DNA of 64,000 nt. Origin: Oncomelania hupensis. Lineage: Eukaryota; Mollusca; Gastropoda; Littorinimorpha; Pomatiopsidae. This document shows positions 55,655 through 64,000 of the stretch, piece after piece. A program made the position numbers and the translations under genes. Position 1 is the first letter of the stretch. The number at the start of each line of letters is the position of its first letter. The notes under the pieces were generated by a model. That model saw only the letters and a program-made list of their open reading frames with translations. It ran no database searches and was not told the DNA's origin. The stretch lies in NCBI GenBank assembly GCA_036898135.1, contig CM072511.1, positions 73,990,119-74,054,118 on the forward strand, read 5' to 3'.

Positions 55655-56564
55655 GTGATAATTGTCAGAGCATGGAATTCTCCGCGTTTCCGCGATTTTC
55701 CACGGTACATGGTCTTGCTTTTTGCGGAAATGTTTTGTTTCCGCTGGAAAAAAATCTGTATGGAGGTGTGACAGCTAACCGATTTTTTTCTTGTTCTGAT
55801 CCAGTGAATCTCTAAACGGGTTGCCGATCTCAAAAAGCTCGATTCACACTGGTGTAGCTGGGTAGCTTTAGTTGTCAAAGATGGCGGAGAGGCGAATTGT
55901 GAATCGTGGTGAGGTTTTCGTGGATGACTCTGCTAGAAATGGGTGGAGGTGGGCTTGGTTAGAAGTAAAAGTCGGAGAAGAACTGCTTTCATTTCACATT
56001 AGAAAGCTACAGCAATGCAGCCTGGAGAGTGAATGAGGAGAGAAAGCAGAGCTTATTCTAGGGCGCGGGATGCGCGGGATCACGCACAAAAAGTTTTTTT
56101 CCCGCAAAGAAATTCGATGAGCGCGTTCGCGATCCCGCGGAGATTGGAAATATCCCGCTACATGTCTTGATCGAAGCGGGCTTTACTGTGACGTTTCTGT
56201 CGTCTGCTAGGGCGTAGCGGAAACTGGAGTTAAACGGAAGTTGCTCTCTTGTATATGCGATGTGTCTCAAATTTTCATTGGCCGATGCTATTCTTTTTGA
56301 CCAATCACCTTTCTTCTGAGTGTGGCATCGATGAACCTGACCGGTTGGAACTCACGCCCGTTCATAGCAGTACTTTCAGCCGGTGGCTAAAAAAACGCCT
56401 AGTTCTGTCTCGTAGGGTCCCTTAACGCAGGCTGAACTGCTTATAACCAGCTATGAACCGCCAGCCACGCACTGCACAGCCTATGCAATTGGCACACGCC
56501 TAGCAGTTTTCTGGAAGCTTATAATTACTTTACCCAAAGGTATAGCTCATGCAAGCTGCGCTAG
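55655..56564. other. Unassigned sequence
   Basis: No exon or recognised element. Contains GC-rich palindrome-prone words around 55680-55760 and 56060-56150 (GCGCGGGATGCGCGGGATC) that may be MITE parts. Confidence 0.4.
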
Positions 56565-57786
<1,222 letters not shown>

Positions 57787-59146
57787 TATCCTATCCTATC
57801 CTGTCCCGTAACCCGAAGGTCGTAGGGGCACCACAGATGATCGTTTAACCAGCATACTCCATCTTTCTCTGTCCTCAGCAGCCCTGATGGCTTCGCTCAG
57901 TGTCAAACCAGTCCATTCTCGAATGTTGTCCTCCCACCTCTTTTTCGGTCTCCCTTTTCTTCTACCTCCTTGCACTGTGCCTTGCAGAATAGTCTTTGCA
58001 AGGCCTGATGATCTGGTGACGTGGCCATACCACCGAAGTTTCCGTTTCTTCACCACTGTTAGCAGGTCATCATGTTGTCCAATAGCTTGTGTGATGGTCT
58101 GTCGGACTTCGTCGTTGGTGATGTGTTGGGTATAGGAAATGCCCAGAAGTCTTCTGTAGCACCTCATCTCCATGCTTTGTATTCTTCGTTGGAGATCTGC
58201 TGTGAGGGTCCATGCTTCGCAAGCATATAGGAAGATGGAGATGACCAGAGAGCGCAGCAGTCTTACTTTGGAATGTAGACTGATGGTTCTGTCTTTCCAA
58301 ATGGGCTTCAACCTTGTCAGGGCAGCAGTTGTTTGTGCGATCCTGGAGAGGACTTCCTGTCGGGACCCATTGTCTGATACAATGGCCCCTAAATATTTGA
58401 AGCTATGCACTGTGTCGAGGGATTGGCCTTGGACTTTGATGTCCGTATTGATGCCATTGGTGTTGTTGGTCATCATTTTGGTCTTCTCTGCACTTATTTC
58501 CATTCCATAGGCTTTGGAGGTGGTGTCAAGCCTCTGTACCAGCTGTTCAAGTTCTTGTTCCTCTCCAGCCAATCCATCAATGTCATCTGCAAAACGAAGA
58601 TTGGAGATTGCTCTACCCCCTATGCTGACTGTGCCTTCATGGTCTGCAAGAGCATCCGACATGATGCGCTCTAGGAAGATGTTGAAGAGTGTTGGAGAGA
58701 GTAGGCATCCTTGACGCACACCGATTGTTGTTCTGAACCAATTCCCGATGGCTCTGTTGTGGAGGACTGCACTGGTAGCCTTGTCATACAGGCTTTTGAT
58801 GACTTCAATAATTTTTGGGCTGATGTTGTACACTTTCATTGTTGCCCATAGAGCTGCATGCCAGACTCGGTCAAACGCCTTCTTGAAGTCTATGAACACA
58901 TGATATAGATGTTGTTGGTGCTGTAGGTATTTCTCACAGATTATTCTGAGGTTGAAAATCTGCTCAGTGGTACTTCGCCCTGCCCTGAATCCTGCTTGTT
59001 CTTCAGCTATGATTTGTTCAGCTTGGGGTTTCAACCTGTTGAGTATTATTTTATTTTCAGGTCTCGTAGGGGCACCACAGATGATCGTTTAACCAGCATA
59101 CTCCATCTTTCTCTGTCCTCAGCAGCCCTGAAAATAATACTCAACA
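57787..59146 (-). mobile_element. RTE-type LINE, copy E, recent-looking, 11-bp target duplication
   Basis: 5'-truncated copy with an undamaged open frame (57796-59034) and a (GGATA)n-type tail. Target duplication GTGTAGGAAAC at 57776-57786 and 59147-59157 is perfect. At its 5' end (about 59063-59130) it carries an extra copy of its own 3'-terminal 68 bp, then AAAATAATACTCAACAG, an inverse copy of 59037-59053. Confidence 0.92.
57796..59034 (-). CDS. RTE reverse transcriptase, intact C-terminal portion
   Basis: A 412-codon uninterrupted frame. It covers QAGFRAGRSTTEQIFNLR, FIDFKKAFDRVWHAALWATM (first catalytic Asp), IGVRQGCLLSPTLFNIFLER, LRFADDIDGLAGEEQELEQL (catalytic FADD), SFKYLGAIVSDNGSRQEVL and the C-terminal LRWYGHVTRSSGLAKTIL. 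The start Met is internal to the full protein; the endonuclease is missing. Absence of stops suggests a young insertion. Confidence 0.9.
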   Translation of the reverse strand: MKPQAEQIIAEEQAGFRAGRSTTEQIFNLRIICEKYLQHQQHLYHVFIDFKKAFDRVWHAALWATMKVYNISPKIIEVIKSLYDKATSAVLHNRAIGNWFRTTIGVRQGCLLSPTLFNIFLERIMSDALADHEGTVSIGGRAISNLRFADDIDGLAGEEQELEQLVQRLDTTSKAYGMEISAEKTKMMTNNTNGINTDIKVQGQSLDTVHSFKYLGAIVSDNGSRQEVLSRIAQTTAALTRLKPIWKDRTISLHSKVRLLRSLVISIFLYACEAWTLTADLQRRIQSMEMRCYRRLLGISYTQHITNDEVRQTITQAIGQHDDLLTVVKKRKLRWYGHVTRSSGLAKTILQGTVQGGRRKGRPKKRWEDNIREWTGLTLSEAIRAAEDRERWSMLVKRSSVVPLRPSGYGTG

Positions 59147-59188
59147 GTGTAGGAAACATCACATAAAAAATTTATTGTACTCACCCTC

Positions 59189-59460
59189 GCTTCCATGATC
59201 CCTCTTCCATCTTGCTGATGGGGATATATCCTTAATAAATCACCACTATACCTGTCATTGTCACACAACACGGCACACTGTTCAAGCGATTGAGTCATGA
59301 AGAGTTCACTGTCACTCAACATGGCCCACCGGCCAAGCGATTCAGTTATGCAGGTACAGTACGATGAACAACGATCATCATAAATGTCACTTTCACAAAA
59401 GGGGCACACTGACCAAGCTTCACTGCTGTACTGGTAGTGGTAGGTACACGGCCGGGTAGA
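59189..59460 (-). other. Possible exon with a short tandem repeat, unrecognised
   Basis: Open minus frame bounded by ttgttcag (possible acceptor) and GTGAGTAC (possible donor). Three degenerate units of about 50 bp start GCTTGGTCAGTGTGCC, GCTTGGCCGGTGGGCC and GCTTGAACAGTGTGCC. It lies downstream of the transposase-like gene at 59634-64000 and may be part of its 3' region. No function is proposed. Confidence 0.3.
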
Positions 59461-59633
59461 CTGAACAAAGACAATTAACAAATGCCTCCCAAAGAAAACG
59501 CCACAAAGATGTATGCAAATTAGTTTTATAAAAGTTCTACTTCCATATAAAATAGCAAACCTTATAAACTATTCTCCTTATTCTCACGGTAGTGTATGTA
59601 TTGTCTTTCTCTGTCTAAAAAAGGGGGAAACAA

Positions 59634-60516
59634 TTAAGGGGAGGGTGTAACCTGTATTTCCATCCTTTTAATTTTTTTTGGGGGGGTGGCCAGCAGCAGG
59701 GGTGAAGTTTTAATCTGTTGCTCTTTCATTAACAAGTGAAGTTGTTTTGCCTTGTTTCTCAAGCCCCATGCTCTCCTTTTCAGGGAGTTGACTTCAGCGT
59801 GCATTCCTTCACCTCCCTGCTCTCCATGTAAACCCAGCCCAAATCCCCACCTACGCATCCAATCTACACAGTGTGTTTCAAGAATATGCTGCTTTGGGGT
59901 GACATTTTTTTCTGGACAGAAACGAGCCCTGTAAAACTCCATGTATTTGGAAATAGCTTCCTCAGAGTTCTTGAGGTCATTGTGACTAACTGTTTTTTTG
60001 TGAGAGAGAAGCCTGTGTACTCTAGCATAAAGCGTGTTCAGTTTAAAGTATTTCTTTCTGATATCGCATGCCGCAGTGACAACACCAAGGTCATCTGTCA
60101 ATGTATCTGCCCTATCTACACTGTCAGTTATTTCACGAATCGTTTCATCTTTCAGGTACTTGTTGCAGTGATTCCCAATGAAGGTACCTGCAAAGTAGGC
60201 CTGTGGTGTTATGTGATACTTCTTCAAAATCTTATTAATCTCAGCTACAATTGGCCCCTCATTTTTGTCAAAGACTGCTATGTCGTTCAAACGCACTTCG
60301 CGATTTGTTTGACGAATGCGATGAAGGGTATCAACGTAGGTTATGAATGCTGGTGTAGTGTTTTTGAGGTCTGGCTTTTTTTCTTTGGACAGTGCCACTG
60401 CAATTTGCTTGTCAAGATTGTGACAGTCATTTACAAGGCACTCATGGTGTCTGTTTACAATCCCTAGAAGCAGATGAAGGTAAGGTGGTGCTACATGAGA
60501 CAGTTTGATGTCCCAT
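59634..60516 (-). CDS. Transposase-like protein of unnamed family, C-terminal part
   Basis: This minus-strand frame continues from 63552-64000 after the hAT insertion. It includes LHLLLGIVNRHHECLVNDCH, AISKYMEFYRARFCPEKNV, and FGLGLHGEQGGEGMHAEVN, ending at 59634. The GEQG-x-E-x-x-H stretch could hold a catalytic Glu, as in DDE-type transposases. Similar proteins are common in cnidarian and mollusc genomes as I recall them; a KDZ/Zisupton or CMC relationship is only a guess. It is open from the window edge to the stop, apart from the insertion. Confidence 0.5.
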
Positions 60517-60888
60517 CAGGGCTTCTGATAACGCCAAAAAATGCGTACGGTACGCATTGAAAATCAGTAGGACGCACTGAATGTTCGTCTAAGGGGTCCT
60601 GGGGACGCACTCTTTTTTTTCTTCTTTGCGAAGAACGTTAAGCAACTCGAGTTACTACGGCGTCATATCGCTACGCAAGTCCCTGCTGTCGTCTGCTAAG
60701 ACGCAAGAGTAGTGTCCCTTGCGCAATGCATTTTAATTGTGTCGCATTCAGGTTTGGCCTAACAGGATAGCGTTTTGCAAACAGGCTAACAGTCTCGTTA
60801 TAAAACATGTAGAAATGACGTCGTCTGTGTTCGAAACGTTTTTCCGTTTGGTTGAACCTGAACGCGACCCAGGAAAGTTCATTTCAAG

Positions 60889-61353
60889 ATGGCGTTGAGA
60901 GCGTGGTTGAAACGAAAGCAAAACGATGAAGACGAACCAGTACAGCGTGAACCTTCACCATCATGCTCTTCTGCTGCATCCATTAATGAAGATCCACCCC
61001 AAAAGAAAAAAGTTAGATCCTACAATTCTGCATGGCAAAAAGAGTTTCAGTGGCTCGAGTTTGACGAATCTTCTCAAGCTATGAAATGTTCAGTTTGTGT
61101 TAAGACTCGGCAGAAGAATGCCTTTGTCAGTGGTTGTAGCAATTATCAAAGAAACGCTCTAATCAGACACGAGTCCACTGCTGATCATAAAGCTGCTAGC
61201 ACTGCTGATAAGAGACATGCTGACATGGTGCAGTCAGTAAAGAAGGCCTACGAAAAAACATCGCACGTGCTGTTTGCACAGATGGGAGCAGCTCTGATAC
61301 TGGCAACAGATGACCTACCAGATACCAAGTTCAGCTCTCTACTCCATGCCCAG
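60889..61353 (+). CDS. hAT transposase, exon 1 (BED/TTF-type zinc finger)
   Basis: Starts MALRAWLKRKQNDEDEPVQR, then KEFQWLEFDESSQAMKCSVC and a later RNALIRHESTADH, giving C-x2-C and H-x4-H of the zinc finger that reads the transposon ends. Encodes 155 residues and ends in phase 0 at donor GTATGA. The intron (61354-61824) is rich in CT and GT runs; its acceptor is actttcag. Related to proteins of the ZNF862/KIAA1586 type by overall style. Confidence 0.85.
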
Positions 61354-61824
61354 GTATGAAAAACCTTCTCTCTCTCTCTCTTGTGTTTTATGCCATGCGA
61401 CAACGAGAAAATTATTTATCTATAACTTAGTGACTGTAAAAATGAATTGGTATACAACAATATTGTTATTATTATTTTATTAAATGATTTAATGTACTAA
61501 CTGTCAAATTGTTCTTTTACCTATAACGCTGGGTGGGTTAATTTAGTTGATGTTCTATAATTGTAACTGTTTTCTATGGGTTGGTGGCCTATGGAAATAA
61601 AACATTTTTTCTTGTTCTCTCTCTTTCTCTCTCTCTCTCTGCTTTTTTAGTCTCTAATATTTAATCAGTTTAGACTAAAACACATAATCTTTCACTCATG
61701 TGTGTCAATGGTTTTGTTTTGTGTGTGTTTGTGTGTCTGTGTCTGTATGTGTGTGAATGTGATTGTTGTGTGTGTAAAATGTATGTAATGTGTGTGTAAG
61801 TGATCTGTTTGACTTCACTTTCAG

Positions 61825-63381
61825 GCCTTGGTGAGGACACAGGAGCAACCAGGCAGCACCCAGCCAATCTACACAGACCACAACAAGGCAGCAGAACTTC
61901 AGGCATCTTTGGGCAACATTTGCAAACAGCAGATCTTGGCAAGGATAAAAGAGAGCTCCTACATAGGAATCATGCTAGATGAATCTGTTGATGTGGCAGT
62001 TCAGAAAAAAATGGTGATCTTCTGCAAAATCGTTGATGAAGGGGTGGGGCAAGTTGAATTTGCAGCCAACATAGAGGTGAGAGATGGAAAAGCAGACACT
62101 ATCACACAGGCCATCATGAACTTTCTGGGTGGCATTGGCGTTCCTCTGGAAAGGGTGTCAGGAATAGGCACAGATGGAGCTCCTGTCATGGTGGGCAAGC
62201 TGAATGGTGTTGTGGTCCAGCTCCAAAGGCAGAACCCCAAGATTGTTGGAACTTGGTGTGTGGCTCACAGGTTGGCTCTTGTGTGTCAGTGGGCTTCAAA
62301 GAGTGTTCCCTATCTTCAGACTGTACAGACAACCTTGGTCTCCATCTTTGACTTCTTTCACTATTCTGCCTGCAGATACAATAAACTCAGACAGTTGACG
62401 GAATTGATGAGGGCACAGGTAAAAAAGTTCAAGAAACCAACAAATGTGAGGTGGCTGTCTCTACATGAAAGTGTAAAAGCTGTGCATTCTGCTTGGGGGT
62501 GTCTGTGCTTGGCACTTGAGGAAGAGGCTTCCAGCAAGAACACAGATGGGGGAGCAAAGGCAAGGGGGATCCTGAAGGTGGTTAAAACCTTCAGGTTCAT
62601 TGGAGTGATCAGTTTGTTGTGCGACATTTTGTCCACTCTGACCAGATGCAGCAAAGTGTTCCAAAAGGACAAAATAGACATTCAGCAAGTAGAAGGCATG
62701 CTGTCTGCAACTTCGTCAACTCTGGAAGATCTGTCTGAGCATCCTGGGCCAGTTCTGCAAGACTTCTTCACTCAGGTGTCAGAGAGTGGACAGTTCCAGG
62801 GCATCTCAGTGAGTGGCAATGACAACACTGTGACTAGTGTGGCAAGAGACTTTGTGGCAGGAATCAGACGGGAAATGACCTTGAGATTTCCAGAGAGTGA
62901 CATGGCTGTCCTCAAAGACCTGGCCACAGTGCTGGACCCCTCTCACCTGCCACATGCTCAGGAGCAGCTGAGAGAGCATGGCAAGGAGGCACTGGAGCGG
63001 CTGCTGACCAGATATGACCAGATTGATGGGGAAGCAGCAAGGGAATCCTTCAGGCTCTTCAAGGCAATGATGGTAAAACACAGAGACAAGGGTCTGCAGG
63101 CCATGTGTGAGCATGTCTTGCTCCAGTGTTCAGAAACATTCCCGGAGTTTGTCACTCTGGCTGCCATCTCCACCACCATCCCTGTAACTTCTGTGCCATG
63201 TGAGAGAGGCTTCTCCTCACAGAACCTCATCCACACCCCCCTCAGAAGCTGCCTTAGTATCAAGGCAGTGGAGACAAAGATGTTCATCAAGCATGCTGCC
63301 AAGCACCCCAAGTACTGTGAGGAGAAGCTCATTTCAGCTGCCTGTGCTGACTTTATGTCACAGAAGCCACGCCGCTTGTGA
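61825..63381 (+). CDS. hAT transposase, exon 2 (catalytic and dimerisation domains)
   Basis: 518 codons with no stop. Catalytic signs: first Asp in SYIGIMLDESVD (about residue 207 of 673), second Asp in GIGTDGAPVMVG (about 272), and the C-x2-H pair in GTWCVAHRLAL shortly after. The C-terminal hATC dimerisation region includes FPEFVTLAAISTTIPVTSVP and CERGFSSQNLIHTPLRS. The whole domain set is present in order and unbroken, so the protein could be active. It would cut and paste the element and create the 6-bp duplication. Confidence 0.92.
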   Translation, partial: ALVRTQEQPGSTQPIYTDHNKAAELQASLGNICKQQILARIKESSYIGIMLDESVDVAVQKKMVIFCKIVDEGVGQVEFAANIEVRDGKADTITQAIMNFLGGIGVPLERVSGIGTDGAPVMVGKLNGVVVQLQRQNPKIVGTWCVAHRLALVCQWASKSVPYLQTVQTTLVSIFDFFHYSACRYNKLRQLTELMRAQVKKFKKPTNVRWLSLHESVKAVHSAWGCLCLALEEEASSKNTDGGAKARGILKVVKTFRFIGVISLLCDILSTLTRCSKVFQKDKIDIQQVEGMLSATSSTLEDLSEHPGPVLQDFFTQVSESGQFQGISVSGNDNTVTSVARDFVAGIRREMTLRFPESDMAVLKDLATVLDPSHLPHAQEQLREHGKEALERLLTRYDQIDGEAARESFRLFKAMMVKHRDKGLQAMCEHVLLQCSETFPEFVTLAAISTTIPVTSVPCERGFSSQNLIHTPLRSCLSIKAVETKMFIKHAAKHPKYCEEKLISAACADFMSQKPRRL

Positions 63382-63551
63382 ACCACCAGTAGAGTTACAT
63401 GTATGTGTGCATGGCTTTTCGTTTCTACAAGGAGTTTATTAGTATTTTTTTCAATGGTGTAGGGACCCCTTAAAGTTAGCCCAGGACCCCTTATAAAAAG
63501 GATAAAGGGGTCCCGGGGACCCCCTAAATATTTATCCTAGCAGAAGCTCTG

Positions 63552-64000
63552 TCCCATACTGGTCCTCGAACGACATTGTTGAACTCCTTGGCATGCGTTT
63601 TATTACTGCCAGATTCCTGGAATTCCTTCAGGTCTTCACTGATGTTGCTTAACGTTCTTTTAGGGACTGCTTCTTGCTCTGCAGGACTCAATTGCATCTG
63701 CGTTTTTGAAATCTGACACCAAAGGCATGGATGATTACTCTGGGGTCCTGATAGTCCATACATTTTCATCAGGAAATCGTAATCCCCGAACATAAACACT
63801 CGCATTTTTTTCCCTTTCCAAGACATCTCGCGCAGGGCATTGATTCCATTTTTAATCTTATAGCCTAAAATAGTCTTAAGGTTTTGAGCAGAATCTTTGG
63901 CTTCAGTAAGCACAACAAGCTGGGAGTTTTCCTTAGAATTTGGATTGTGGAGATTAGCTATTTCTAGGACAACTTTAAAAGTACCTCCTCCATGGTCACC
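63552..64000 (-). CDS. Transposase-like protein of unnamed family, N-terminal side (partial)
   Basis: Open from the window edge. It includes GDHGGGTFKVVLEIAN, then VFMFGDYDFLMKMYGLSGPQ and NHPCLWCQISKTQMQL. A GD-x-GGG Asp and a GDY Asp are candidate catalytic residues, and HPCLWC a zinc site. It continues at 60516 when the hAT and one TCCCAT copy are discounted. The start lies outside the window. It could be a transposase or a domesticated derivative. Confidence 0.5.

Larger units (their letters stand above)
60517..63551 (+). mobile_element. Complete hAT transposon, 6-bp target duplication
   Basis: Ends CAGGGCTTCTG and CAGAAGCTCTG (11 bp, one mismatch), flanked by TCCCAT on both sides (60511-60516 and 63552-63557). 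It carries a full transposase gene (exons 60889-61353 and 61825-63381). Both ends have subterminal motifs (GCGTACGGTACGC near the left, GGGGTCCCGGGGACCCC near the right). It interrupts another transposase-like frame with an exact duplication, so the insertion is young. Confidence 0.92.

Noticed and set aside
56058..56270. 70-codon minus frame
   Set aside because: GC-rich repeat-like region with no recognisable domain.

Overview
This is a eukaryotic, transposon-dominated window, AT-rich and full of microsatellites. It looks like a marine invertebrate; a mollusc is my best guess, from the mix of RTE, CR1-like, hAT, Helitron and Gmr1-like elements. No rRNA, CRISPR or bacterial-type gene was seen.

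Two host genes are supported. They lie head-to-head, with start codons about 130 bp apart near 45.2 kb. On the minus strand is an NSMCE4/Nse4-like gene (SMC5/6 complex kleisin): exon 1 at 45017-45158, exon 2 at 39114-39185, exon 3 at 37757-37887, and a later exon at 8373-8472. The exons between 37.7 and 8.5 kb were not found. On the plus strand is a CYP20A1-like cytochrome P450 gene: exons at 45291-45362, 51148-51197, 51596-51765 and 55509-55654, continuing past the window. The splice phases between the adjacent exons agree in both genes. Almost everything else is mobile DNA in their introns.

Layout. 0-7 kb: a Ty3/gypsy element read on the minus strand with integrase upstream of reverse transcriptase (Gmr1-like order). 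It is broken by a Mutator-like element (9-bp target duplication) and a hAT-type MITE (6-bp duplication). 8.4-11 kb: a tandem duplication whose second unit carries a non-autonomous Helitron holding a tRNA-like sequence. 11-18 kb: RTE LINE copies, a pogo/Tigger MITE, and a dispersed non-coding repeat rich in GACCTTGACC. 18-22.5 kb: a Tc1-like transposon interrupted by a composite hAT that carries part of a LINE. 24-27 kb: a good RTE copy. 27.5-37 kb: the second hAT copy next to a long LINE, which is interrupted by a hAT element with an internal inverted duplication. 38-45 kb: repeats and NSMCE4 exons. 45-56 kb: the CYP20A1-like gene with CR1-like LINEs, a solo-LTR candidate and hAT copies in its introns. 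56.5-59 kb: long tandem repeats and a recent-looking RTE insertion. 59.6-64 kb: an unnamed transposase-like minus-strand gene split cleanly by a complete hAT with an apparently intact transposase.

The main result is a stack of nested insertions whose boundaries can be read to the base. Four related-looking hAT insertions have 5-bp target duplications and five others have 6-bp ones. One hAT (18790-21963) appears to have moved with about 1.2 kb of neighbouring DNA, including the 5' part of a LINE.
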